Positions 33,691 to 42,097 of a DNA stretch of 64,000 nt are shown here, piece by piece. Below the pieces are notes generated by a model. That model was not told the origin of the DNA, ran no database searches, and saw nothing but the letters and a program-made list of their open reading frames with translations. Source of the stretch: DATKJY01 sp964540105 (GTDB lineage: Bacteria; Zixibacteria; MSB-5A5; GN15; FEB-12); assembly GCA_964540105.1 (NCBI GenBank), contig CAZILL010000003.1, positions 124,001-188,000 of the forward strand, in the 5' to 3' direction. The position numbers and the translations under genes are program-made. Each line of letters starts with the position of its first letter. Within the stretch, counting starts at the first letter, position 1.

Positions 33691-35673
33691 ATGAGAAGAG
33701 CATATCTAATTCTCTGGAGCATCCTGTTCGCAGCATCGGCAGTCACGGGCTTTGCGCAGGATGACAACAATACCTGTTTGTCTTGCCACTCAGAGACCGG
33801 CCTGACGGGTCTGGACATTCATGGCCAGGAGATCTCCATGAATGTCACCGCCGCCGGCTTGGACTCTTCGATTCACAAGGGAATGAGCTGTGTTGACTGT
33901 CACAGTGACCTCGCTGGGACGAAGGAGTACCCTCACAATTCTGACCTCCTGAGAGTCGACTGCGGAATTTGCCATTCCGACGTGAAGGAGGTCTATCAGA
34001 CCTCCGCCCATGGGACAGCCCGCCAGGACAATCCGCTCGTGCCGACCTGCTCGTCCTGCCATGGGAAGCATAACATCCTTCCCGATGGCAACCCTCTCGC
34101 GATGACGTCCGGGAAGAACTTGCCTTACACCTGCTCCTCGTGTCACTCCAAGATTGTGCTCAAGAGTGATCCGGACATCCGGATCGCTAATTCTTTTGAT
34201 CGCTACATGCGCGGCATTCATGCGGAAGGGATCGCCAAGGGGATAGGCTCGGCTGCCTCGTGCAACGACTGCCACGGCATGCACGATCTTAAGAAAGCCT
34301 CTGATCCCAAGTCAATGGTTAACAAGATGAATATTCCGCGCACATGTGCGAAATGCCACAACGACATCTTCATCCAGTACAGTCGTGGGATTCATGGCAA
34401 GGCGTTGGCTTCGGGCATCCTCGATGCTCCCAATTGTACCGACTGCCATGGTGAGCATTCAATCCTGGAGATCACGAATCCAAATTCCCCAGTCAATAAC
34501 TCCAATCTGGCTGACTTTGTCTGTTCGAAGTGCCACAACGACCCGAGGATTGTTGAGAAGTACGGATTAGCCAAAGGGAAGTTCTCTTCTTATCAGGATT
34601 CGTATCATGGACTCGCTGTCAAGGGCGGTTCGGTGAAGGCGGCCAACTGTGCGTCGTGTCATATGGCCCACGAGGTTCTGCCGAGCACAAACCCAGCTTC
34701 TTCCGTCCATCAAGATAACATCACCCTGACCTGTCAGAAGTGTCATCCGAAAGCGACCCTGGCCTTTGCGACCAGCTACTCACACAACACCGCTGAAGCC
34801 GAGTACAGCTCTCTGGATAACGCCGTCAAGAGCATCTACCTCGTTGCGATTGTACTCATCATTGGCGGCATGGTAGTTCACAACCTGATCATCCTCAATC
34901 GCTTCATAATCGATAAACACCGCCAGAACAAGGGAATGCCGACTGTTGAACGCTTCACCAAAGGGATGGTATTCCAGCACCTCGTGCTAACGGTCTCGTT
35001 TATTGTCCTGGTAATTACCGGGTTTGCCCTGAGATATCCCGATGCGTGGTGGGTCAAGGTACTGAATTTCTTTGGCATCTACGAAGACACGAGATCGGTG
35101 ATTCATCGCATCGCCGCGGTCTTCCTGATGTACATCTCGATTCATCACGCTCTCTTCCTGCTGTTTACCCGCCGTGGGAAGGAAGAGATGAAAGCGATGC
35201 TGCCGACCCCCCAGGACGCGTGGAACGTGAAGTGGAACCTGTTCTATTACCTGGGTCGTTCCAAAGACAGGCCGCGATTCGATCGGTATGATTACACGGA
35301 AAAGGGAGAGTATTGGGCGCTCGTCTGGGGAACGATCATCATGGCGCTGACCGGCTTCATTCTCTGGTTTCCGACTTTCTTCACTGCTTTCCTGCCCTCC
35401 TGGGTAGTCCAGATTGCCCAGACCATTCACTTGTATGAGGCCTGGCTGGCGACCCTCGCTATCGCCGTGTTTCACTTCTTTTTTGTAATCTTCCACCCTG
35501 ATCAATATCCGATGTCGCTGACCTGGATCACCGGCCGGATGACCGTCGAGTCGTGCGAGCATCATCACCCCGCGTGGTATGAAAAGATAGCGGGCAGCTC
35601 GAAGAAAGCTGCGGAGAGCAGCGACAGGGGAGAGAAACCGACATCGGCGGAACCTGAGGAGATTAAGAAATAA
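33691..35673 (+). CDS. CbcL-like inner-membrane cytochrome: 11 c-type haem motifs fused to a b-type membrane domain
   Basis: 660 residues. After a signal sequence (1 to about 22) the first 375 residues hold 11 CXXCH motifs (CLSCH, CVDCH, CGICH, CSSCH twice, CNDCH, CAKCH, CTDCH, CSKCH, CASCH, CQKCH). From about 380 a membrane domain of four to five helices follows with histidines placed as in HydC/FdnI diheme b-type subunits (FQHLVLTV, VIHRIAA, SIHHALF, HLYEAWLA, AVFHFFF). Geobacter CbcL joins a nine-haem c domain to the same kind of b domain and oxidises menaquinol for extracellular Fe(III) reduction. The match in layout supports the same job, feeding the cytochromes encoded from 40.9 kb on. 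Strong terminator follows. Confidence 0.85.
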   Translation: MRRAYLILWSILFAASAVTGFAQDDNNTCLSCHSETGLTGLDIHGQEISMNVTAAGLDSSIHKGMSCVDCHSDLAGTKEYPHNSDLLRVDCGICHSDVKEVYQTSAHGTARQDNPLVPTCSSCHGKHNILPDGNPLAMTSGKNLPYTCSSCHSKIVLKSDPDIRIANSFDRYMRGIHAEGIAKGIGSAASCNDCHGMHDLKKASDPKSMVNKMNIPRTCAKCHNDIFIQYSRGIHGKALASGILDAPNCTDCHGEHSILEITNPNSPVNNSNLADFVCSKCHNDPRIVEKYGLAKGKFSSYQDSYHGLAVKGGSVKAANCASCHMAHEVLPSTNPASSVHQDNITLTCQKCHPKATLAFATSYSHNTAEAEYSSLDNAVKSIYLVAIVLIIGGMVVHNLIILNRFIIDKHRQNKGMPTVERFTKGMVFQHLVLTVSFIVLVITGFALRYPDAWWVKVLNFFGIYEDTRSVIHRIAAVFLMYISIHHALFLLFTRRGKEEMKAMLPTPQDAWNVKWNLFYYLGRSKDRPRFDRYDYTEKGEYWALVWGTIIMALTGFILWFPTFFTAFLPSWVVQIAQTIHLYEAWLATLAIAVFHFFFVIFHPDQYPMSLTWITGRMTVESCEHHHPAWYEKIAGSSKKAAESSDRGEKPTSAEPEEIKK

Positions 35674-35700
35674 CGTCCAGCGCAGGATGTTCCGGGCAGA

Positions 35701-35740
35701 GCAGCGTGTGATCCCGCAGGGGATCGGCGCTGTTTTTTTT
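35701..35740 (+). terminator. Terminator after the 11-haem cytochrome gene
   Basis: CAGCG...GATCCC pairs with GGGATC...GCGCTG around a short GCAG loop and is followed by eight T residues. Ends the 33.7-35.7 kb unit. Confidence 0.75.
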
Positions 35741-35890
35741 GAGGGGGCGGTCGAGATCGGGAACTGACAAAGTGATGGGGCGTATAAACTGGTTTCGAAC
35801 GCTGGAAAAGAGTGAACTGTTTAAGAAGGCGACATCCGTCAGGACCAATTCGGACCGAGATGCAGCCTTGATCAATGGAGCTTGATCACG

Positions 35891-35919
35891 TTGACACTGG
35901 AACAACGCTGATGTATCAT
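35891..35919 (+). promoter_or_regulatory. Promoter of the ABC/GldG operon
   Basis: TTGACA at 35891-35896, 17-base spacer, TATCAT at 35914-35919. It is 81 bases before the ATG at 36001. The remainder of the 35674-36000 gap holds the terminator at 35701-35740, this promoter and the inverted repeat at 35932; I see no gene in it. Confidence 0.6.
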
Positions 35920-35931
35920 ACCGGCTCGCAT

Positions 35932-35948
35932 GTGATTGCTGTAATCAC
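35932..35948. promoter_or_regulatory. Inverted repeat just after the ABC operon promoter (possible operator)
   Basis: GTGATT (35932-35937) and AATCAC (35943-35948), perfect six-base arms, five-base centre, about 12 bases downstream of the -10. The position would suit a repressor; the protein is unknown. Confidence 0.35.
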
Positions 35949-36000
35949 CGAATGCGAATTTTCGAAACAATTGGATATGTGAGGTTATGAGGTAGGGAGA

Positions 36001-36768
36001 ATGATGGACACTTCACCAACGATCATGATCGAAACCCGCGGATTGAGCAAGTACTACGGCCCCTTTGTGGCGATCAAGGACGTGACGTTTGCGATCCCGC
36101 GCGGTCAGATTGTAGCCTTTCTTGGACCCAACGGTGCGGGCAAGTCGACAACACTCAAGATTCTGAGCGGTTTTCTCGCGCCGAGCGAGGGGAAGGCGGA
36201 AATCTGTGGGCTCGATATTCAGAGCAGAAGACTCGACGCGTCCCGGAAGTTCGGTTATCTGCCCGAAAATGGCCCTCTTTACGACAATATGACCCCCATC
36301 GAGCTGCTGAGGTTTTTCGGCGAGGCTCGAGGATTGGCGGAGGCGCAGCTTCGACACCGCATGGAGATCGTCTCAGCGCAATGTGCCTTGCAACAGGTTC
36401 TGGAGAAGCCGATCGGAAAGCTCTCGAAAGGGTATAGGCAGAGAGTCGGGTTGGCGCAGGCGCTCCTGCATGATCCGGATGTATTGATTCTTGACGAGCC
36501 GACCGCAGGCCTCGATCCCAATCAGATCAGAGACTTCAGAGCGCATGTCACCGATCTGGGGAAGACCAAGACCGTACTCATGTCGACTCACATTCTTCAG
36601 GAAGTCACCGCTATCGCACATCGCGTTCTGCTCATCCATAATGGTGGCATTGTCTTCGACGGCACTCCCAGAGAACTTGTCCAAAGTGGATCGATTGAAG
36701 AGAGCTTTCATCGTCTGACTGCGGCAAACGTGCTCTCGGCCGAAGCGGTGAACGGAGGGGCAGCGTGA
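36001..36768 (+). CDS. ABC transporter ATPase (GldA/CcmA-like)
   Basis: 255 residues with all ABC ATPase motifs: Walker A GPNGAGKST at about 41-49, Q-loop GYLPENGPLYDNM, signature LSKGYRQRVGLAQALLHDPDVLILDEPTAGLDPNQ (signature plus Walker B and D-loop) and the switch His in STHIL. Closest in style to GldA, the ATPase of gliding-motility-type exporters. The next gene, which starts within its stop, encodes the permease fused to GldG. Confidence 0.88.
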   Translation: MMDTSPTIMIETRGLSKYYGPFVAIKDVTFAIPRGQIVAFLGPNGAGKSTTLKILSGFLAPSEGKAEICGLDIQSRRLDASRKFGYLPENGPLYDNMTPIELLRFFGEARGLAEAQLRHRMEIVSAQCALQQVLEKPIGKLSKGYRQRVGLAQALLHDPDVLILDEPTAGLDPNQIRDFRAHVTDLGKTKTVLMSTHILQEVTAIAHRVLLIHNGGIVFDGTPRELVQSGSIEESFHRLTAANVLSAEAVNGGAA

Positions 36769-39416
36769 TGGTTAACCGCCAACTCATAGTGACGATTATG
36801 CGCCGCGATCTCCGCTCATACTTCAATAGCCCGACGGGCTATGTGTTTATCACGCTGTTCATCTTCTTGAGCGCCGCATCCGCGTTTTGGCAAGAACGGT
36901 TCTTTGCGGACAACCTGGCGAATCTCGATCAACTAAACAGCTACTTCCCGTATATCCTCCTGTTCTTCATTCCGGCTCTAACCATGAATATCTGGGCGGA
37001 AGAGCGTAAACAGGGAACTGACGAACTCCTTCTGACTTTGCCGGCCACGGAGATGGAAATCGTCTTCGGGAAGTACCTGGCTGCGTTGGGGATATACTCA
37101 GTGTCATTGATATTGTCGCTGAGCCACCTCGTGGTTCTGTTCTGGCTGGGCCGGCCCGACATCGGGCTCGCACTTGGTAACTACTTTGGCTATTGGCTGA
37201 TAGGAGCAGCGCTTCTCGCAGTCGGTATGCTGGCCTCACTGCTGACGCTCAACCTGACCGTCGGCTTTGTGCTGGGAGCCCTCTTCTGCTCCTTCTTCAT
37301 TTTTGTCAACTCGGCGACAATGGTTGTCAATGACTCTCTTCAGCGGACGCTGTCACCGCTCGGAGTATTCGCCTCATTCGATGATTTTGCCGGCGGGGTA
37401 GGGAGCCTGTCGGGTCTGCTCTATTTCCTCTCGGTAGGCGGGTTGTTTATTTACCTCAACGTAATCCTCCTCGGACGGCGTCACTGGCCCAGGGAGGCAG
37501 GGGGGTATCGGTTCTGGGTCCATCACTTGGTGCGAAGCATAGCCGTTATTGTGGCGCTTGTTAGTCTCAATGTTGTAGTGGCCCGCGCCGGATTGCGCTT
37601 CGATCTGACGGCCGAAAATCTGCATTCGCTTTCCGGTGAGACACGTCGGCTAATCAGCGAGATTCCCAAGGATCGGCCCGTGCTGATCCAGGCCTACGTG
37701 AGCAAGGAGGTCCCGAGATCGTATGTCGAGACCCGGGCGAACCTGCTGGGAACACTGCGAGAAATCGAGGCGATCGGTGGGGACCGGGTGCAGGTCATGA
37801 TTCGCGAAACAGAGTCTTTTAGCGACGAAGCTCGGGAAGCGCGTGAGAAGTTCGGCATCGTCTCGAAAGACATAGTCAGCACTGAGAGCGCGCGCACCAG
37901 TAGCGTTCCTGTCTATCTCGGAATCGCGTTCACGAGCGGACCGCGCGAGGAAGTAATTCGTTTCTTTGAGCGCGGCCTGCCGGTCGAGTATGAATTGACC
38001 CGGAGCATTCGATCCGCAGCCAATGTCACACGCAAGCGCGTTGGGGTGGTGACAACGGGCGCCAAATTGTTCGGAGGGTTCGATTTCGAAACCATGAACA
38101 ATCAGCCGCCGTGGTCGATCGTTAATGAACTGAAAAAACAGTATGAGATTGTTCAGGTCTCGCCGGCTGATTCCATCAGAGAAAACGTCGACGCGCTTCT
38201 GGCCGTGATGCCATCAACACTCGCTCAGAATGAGTTGGACAATCTTGCCGCGTACATTACACAGGGACATCCGACCCTAATTGTCGACGATCCGCTGCCG
38301 CTGGTCGATATCAGTCTCTCCCCGTCGCTGCCAAATGGCGCTCAGACAAACCCGTTTCAACAACGGCAACGTCAAGAGGAGAAGCCCAAAGGGGACTTCG
38401 GCGGGTTCATGAATAAGCTCGGAGTCACCTGGAACCCGAACCAACTGGTCTGGGATTCCTATAATCCGCACCCCGATTTGATCCAGGTCCCGCCAGAAAT
38501 TGTGTTCGTGGCACGCGGTAACCAAAGTGAGGAGGCCTTCAGCGCCACGAATCCGGCGACCCGGGGATTACAGGAAACAGTTCTGCTCTATCCGGGCTTC
38601 CTGTACAAGGCCGTCGACAGCAAGAATGAGTTCCAGCCTCTAATGAGAACGGGGACAGCGTCCGGGACACTCCGATGGGATCAGATCGTACAGCGAAGTT
38701 TCTTCGGCATGGGGATCAATCGCAACGTGAGACATGTTCAGACAGCGGATTCGTACATTCTGGCAGCGCAAGTGAAGAGTGGCGGAACCGATAGCAGCAG
38801 ATCTGGAATAAACGTCGTGGCGATAGCCGATGTCGATCTCATCTCCGAACAGTTCTTTCGCATCAGAGATCAAGGGATTCAGGGATTGAACTTCGATAAC
38901 ATCGCGTTCTTTCTCAACTGTATTGACGAGCTGATTGGCGACCAGTCGTTCATTCCCCTGCGCAGCAAGCGCGTGAAGTATCGCACCCTTGCTTCCGTCG
39001 AGAGCCAAACGCGAGATTTCATACAGCGGAGACTGGAAGATGAAAAGCAGGCCGACGCCGACGCCCAGAAGGCACTCCAGGAAGCTCAGAACAGTCTCAA
39101 CGCGAAGGTTGGACAGTTGCAGGCGCGGACTGATCTTGACCTGCAGACCAAGCAGATTATGGCTCAGAACCTGCAGGAAGTAGAAAACCGGCGCTTCGAG
39201 GCATCGAAGAGTGCGATCGAGGCGCGCAAACAAGCGACGATTCAGAAATCTAAGGAAGAGATGGAATCCTCTGTCCGAACCATCCAAACCAGGATTCGTA
39301 GCCTTGCGGTCCTGCTTCCGCCCATTCCGGTTTTCGCCGTAGGGGTTGCGATCTTTGTAAAGCGCAGGCGTCGGGAACGAGAAGGGGAACTTGCGGCCCG
39401 AAGGTTGAGGAGTTGA
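36765..39416 (+). CDS. ABC-2 permease fused to a GldG-type substrate-handling domain (GldF-GldG fusion)
   Basis: 883 residues. Residues about 1-235 form an ABC-2 permease with six helices (MRRDLRSYFNSPTGYVFITLFIFL; ALTMNIWAEERKQGTDELLLTLPATE). A helix at about 250-268 starts the GldG part, which has the family signature RFDLTAENLHSLSGETRRLI and a large extracytoplasmic region with an ABC-uncharacterised domain (about 300-690). A coiled coil (about 745-850) and a last helix (about 855-875) with an Arg-rich tail finish it. In most species GldF and GldG are separate. It overlaps the ATPase gene by four bases. Confidence 0.85.
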   Translation: MMVNRQLIVTIMRRDLRSYFNSPTGYVFITLFIFLSAASAFWQERFFADNLANLDQLNSYFPYILLFFIPALTMNIWAEERKQGTDELLLTLPATEMEIVFGKYLAALGIYSVSLILSLSHLVVLFWLGRPDIGLALGNYFGYWLIGAALLAVGMLASLLTLNLTVGFVLGALFCSFFIFVNSATMVVNDSLQRTLSPLGVFASFDDFAGGVGSLSGLLYFLSVGGLFIYLNVILLGRRHWPREAGGYRFWVHHLVRSIAVIVALVSLNVVVARAGLRFDLTAENLHSLSGETRRLISEIPKDRPVLIQAYVSKEVPRSYVETRANLLGTLREIEAIGGDRVQVMIRETESFSDEAREAREKFGIVSKDIVSTESARTSSVPVYLGIAFTSGPREEVIRFFERGLPVEYELTRSIRSAANVTRKRVGVVTTGAKLFGGFDFETMNNQPPWSIVNELKKQYEIVQVSPADSIRENVDALLAVMPSTLAQNELDNLAAYITQGHPTLIVDDPLPLVDISLSPSLPNGAQTNPFQQRQRQEEKPKGDFGGFMNKLGVTWNPNQLVWDSYNPHPDLIQVPPEIVFVARGNQSEEAFSATNPATRGLQETVLLYPGFLYKAVDSKNEFQPLMRTGTASGTLRWDQIVQRSFFGMGINRNVRHVQTADSYILAAQVKSGGTDSSRSGINVVAIADVDLISEQFFRIRDQGIQGLNFDNIAFFLNCIDELIGDQSFIPLRSKRVKYRTLASVESQTRDFIQRRLEDEKQADADAQKALQEAQNSLNAKVGQLQARTDLDLQTKQIMAQNLQEVENRRFEASKSAIEARKQATIQKSKEEMESSVRTIQTRIRSLAVLLPPIPVFAVGVAIFVKRRRREREGELAARRLRS

Positions 39417-39419
39417 GCG

Positions 39420-40781
39420 ATGAAAGAAACAAAGCGAACAGTAGTGTATATAGGGGTGGCCGTGGTACTTCTGGCCCTGGCGTTTTTGGCCTCACCACGA
39501 AGAATTGTTCCAGGAGCCTTTCAGGATCAGGGACAGGCGTTCTTCGCGGGCTTCACTGATCCGAATGAAGCGACGTCGCTTGAGATCGTGAGTTACGATG
39601 CGGCCACAAGCGCCCCGAAACCATTCAAGGTTATGTTCAAGAATGGTCGTTGGACAATCCCTTCTCATCACGATTATCCGGCGGACGCCAAGGATCGACT
39701 GGCGAAAACGGCCGCAGGGGTCATTGATATTCTCAGGGATGACTATCGAACCGACAATGCGGCCGACTATGAGAGCATGGGGGTCGTTGATCCGATGGAA
39801 GAAGGGAACGGGTCACCGACCGGACGAGGAACACATGTTACTTTTCGAGGGCGAGACGACAACATTCTGGCCGACTTCATCATCGGACAAACCGCCGGAG
39901 AGGGGGGGACAAAGCGATTTGTTCGAAAACCGGGTGAGAAACGAGTTTATGCGGTTAAGATGAATGTTGATCTGTCGGGAAAATTCGAAGATTGGATCGA
40001 CCGCGACCTTCTCATGATCAGTAAATCCGACATCGACAGAGTTATATTGAAGGACTACTCGGTGAACGAGCGGACCTCCTCTGTCGAACAGCATGACGTA
40101 ATCGACCTCACTGAGAAGGACGGAAACTGGAAGGCGAACAAGATGGGCGGCGACCAGATCGTCGATTCGGCGAAGATGCAGGGACTTCTGACCGCACTGG
40201 ATGAATTGTCAATAGTGGGTGTCAGAACGAAACCGTCAGGACTCTCCCGAACCCTTCAAGGGGGTGGCGGGGGATCGATCTCGCAACAGGACATGCTATC
40301 ATTGCAGAGCAAAGGATTTTACATCGGCCGTGACGGTCAGATTGTATCAAATGAGGGAGAGCTCCAGGTGCGCACGAAGAAGGAAGTATCCTATGTCCTG
40401 CGGTTCGGCGAGGTAGCTCACGGAACAGGCGACGCACTGACGGCTGGTCTGGATGGATCGTCATCGAGCGCGACCACCGGCCCAGCCGAGAATCGATACC
40501 TCTTTGTCACGGCAAGCTATGACGCCAACGCCTCGGAGGAGCCAAAGAAGCCCTCGGGCGAATCGTTTCGGGGAAAGCCGGACAGCCTTCTGACTCCAAG
40601 TGAGCAGAAAGACAAGACCTTGTCGGAAGCGCACGAAAGATGGCAGAGCAGCGTCGACAACGCACGCAAGAGCGCGGACGAGATCAACGCGCGCTTTGCA
40701 AATTGGTACTATGTGATCTCGTCGACCAACTTTGACAAGGTACATCTGAAGCGGTCGGAACTGGTCGTCAAGAAGAAGTAA
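39420..40781 (+). CDS. DUF4340-type periplasmic protein of the GldFG-like ABC system
   Basis: 453 residues: an N-terminal membrane anchor (about 7-24) and an extracytoplasmic beta-rich domain with FTDPNEATSLEIVSYD...FKVMFKNGRWTIPSHHDYPADAKDRLAKTAAGVIDILRDD, the pattern of DUF4340, whose members follow GldG-like genes. The C-terminus ends FDKVHLKRSELVVKKK. It begins four bases after the permease fusion stop, and a strong terminator closes the operon. Function of the family is unknown to me beyond association with this transporter. Confidence 0.82.
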   Translation: MKETKRTVVYIGVAVVLLALAFLASPRRIVPGAFQDQGQAFFAGFTDPNEATSLEIVSYDAATSAPKPFKVMFKNGRWTIPSHHDYPADAKDRLAKTAAGVIDILRDDYRTDNAADYESMGVVDPMEEGNGSPTGRGTHVTFRGRDDNILADFIIGQTAGEGGTKRFVRKPGEKRVYAVKMNVDLSGKFEDWIDRDLLMISKSDIDRVILKDYSVNERTSSVEQHDVIDLTEKDGNWKANKMGGDQIVDSAKMQGLLTALDELSIVGVRTKPSGLSRTLQGGGGGSISQQDMLSLQSKGFYIGRDGQIVSNEGELQVRTKKEVSYVLRFGEVAHGTGDALTAGLDGSSSSATTGPAENRYLFVTASYDANASEEPKKPSGESFRGKPDSLLTPSEQKDKTLSEAHERWQSSVDNARKSADEINARFANWYYVISSTNFDKVHLKRSELVVKKK

Positions 40782-40802
40782 CGTCTTGTCACCCGCAAAG
40801 AG

Positions 40803-40842
40803 AAGAGGGGAACGTCGACCACATCGGCGTTCCCCTCTTTCA
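40803..40842. terminator. Bidirectional terminator between the ABC operon and the cytochrome island
   Basis: AAGAGGGGAACG (40803-40814) pairs perfectly over 12 bases with CGTTCCCCTCTT (40828-40839), 13-base loop, T-rich sequence on the plus side (TTTCATTCTGTT). It separates convergent units ending at 40781 and 40869. Confidence 0.8.
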
Positions 40843-40868
40843 TTCTGTTACTTCGAGTTTTGACCGGT

Positions 40869-41996
40869 CTATAGAGCAGACTTAGCGTGACACTGGTCAC
40901 ACCCTTCGGCGGCAGTACCAGAGACCGGGTCCCAGACCAACCCAAACGAATTGCTTCCGCCGTGAGCCTTGTGGCAGGAGAGGCAGAAGACCCCGTTGAC
41001 GGTTGGGTCAACCACTTTCGCTGAGGCGAAGTCAGCCGCGAGATGATTCACATAGGGAACTCGCGCTGAAATCATGAAGCCAACGCCGGTTCCGCCCGTC
41101 CAATGCGCAGGATCGGTCGTGGCGCGAGGAAGACCCTGGGAAATGGAATTAGTGTTACCGCGCTCGGAGTCATAACTGGGGTGCAGATTGTGCCAGCCGT
41201 TACCATCAGGATCATTGTAGTATGAACCAGTAAAGACGTGGTGACAGTCATTACACATATTGGTAACCTCGCGAACGTTCGCGACTCCGGGATCGCCGTA
41301 CGCTATGTTGGAGCGCTCGTACTTGGCCAGACTTGCAGCTCCGTTCTCATAAAGACCAAAGTCCGGCTCGCCACCCGGCCATGATGCCCACTGCAGGTTG
41401 CGAACCTTATAGTTGCCGTGTGGATTGTGGCAGTCGATGCACGAGACCGCCGCGGTGGCAAAGGTGCCGACAAAGTGGCAGCGATAGCAAAGCTCGCTGT
41501 TGTCCAAGGTGAGTCCGTAGTCGAGTTTGTGTCCTCGCGGATTATTCACGCCGGGGAGATCGAAGAATCCTGCCGAGCGCTCGGTCAGGCCATTCACGTC
41601 GGCTCCGACTACGTCGGGGATGCCGGGGAAGTTGTCATGGCACGCTAAACAGAGCGCGACCGGATCGGAGGCCTTCAGCAGGCTCTTGGCCGGAGTAAAA
41701 CTCTGGGGATAGGGACCGAAAGGATCAACGCCCGCTTCGCTATTGTTTACATGTTGCTTGCTGGCGTGCATGACGTGGCACTGTGAACAGGAAAGGGTTA
41801 AACCATTATGGAAGGTTTCGCTGGCGTGAGTGTCCGCGGTTAGCTTTCCAACGCTCTTTGCGCTGAGGTTCGGGCCGCCCGGGTGGATGAAGTTGCGGGC
41901 CGCGTCCATGTCGGTAAAGCCCTGAGCAGACAGCGACATGATCGGAAGAAAAATCGCAGTAGCTACAGAAGCGGCGAGTTTGATGTGTACTTTCAT
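40869..41996 (-). CDS. OmcS-like secreted cytochrome c, 7 haem motifs
   Basis: 375 residues with a signal peptide (to about 25). Seven CXXCH: CSQCH (in CSQCHVMH), CLACH, CYRCH, CIDCH (CIDCHNPHG), CNDCH, CLSCH (CLSCHKAHGG) and CDQCH at the very end. Order and flanking residues match the 6-haem protein encoded just upstream, with one extra motif (CYRCH) inserted before the NPHG one. OmcS of Geobacter, which polymerises into extracellular conductive filaments, shows the same series CxxCHxMH, CLxCH, CxxCHxPHG, CxxCH...HP, CLSCHxAH, CxxCH-end. Filament formation is inferred. Separated from the upstream gene by a hairpin (42040-42068). Confidence 0.8.
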   Translation of the reverse strand: MKVHIKLAASVATAIFLPIMSLSAQGFTDMDAARNFIHPGGPNLSAKSVGKLTADTHASETFHNGLTLSCSQCHVMHASKQHVNNSEAGVDPFGPYPQSFTPAKSLLKASDPVALCLACHDNFPGIPDVVGADVNGLTERSAGFFDLPGVNNPRGHKLDYGLTLDNSELCYRCHFVGTFATAAVSCIDCHNPHGNYKVRNLQWASWPGGEPDFGLYENGAASLAKYERSNIAYGDPGVANVREVTNMCNDCHHVFTGSYYNDPDGNGWHNLHPSYDSERGNTNSISQGLPRATTDPAHWTGGTGVGFMISARVPYVNHLAADFASAKVVDPTVNGVFCLSCHKAHGGSNSFGLVWDPVSGTAAEGCDQCHAKSAL

Positions 41997-42039
41997 CTGG
42001 CCCTCTTTAGAACGTGATCGGTCTATTCGCTTAGTAAGA

Positions 42040-42068
42040 GGAAGGAGAGATTGCTCATCTCTCCTTCC
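42040..42068 (-). terminator. Perfect hairpin between two OmcS-like genes (attenuator or processing site)
   Basis: GGAAGGAGAGA (42040-42050) and TCTCTCCTTCC (42058-42068), 11 base pairs, seven-base loop. On the transcribed minus strand it is followed by TCTTACTAAG, not a strong T run, so it may be a leaky terminator or a 3'-end stabiliser that sets different levels of the two proteins. Confidence 0.55.
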
Positions 42069-42097
42069 GAAGTAAAGTCAGATAGCAACGCGCTCAA

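Noticed and set aside
34987..35568. 193-codon minus-strand frame
   Set aside because: Lies opposite the b-type membrane domain of the 11-haem cytochrome, no family features.
38640..39287. 215-codon minus-strand frame
   Set aside because: Opposite the GldG/coiled-coil part of the ABC permease fusion; no ribosome site or family features.
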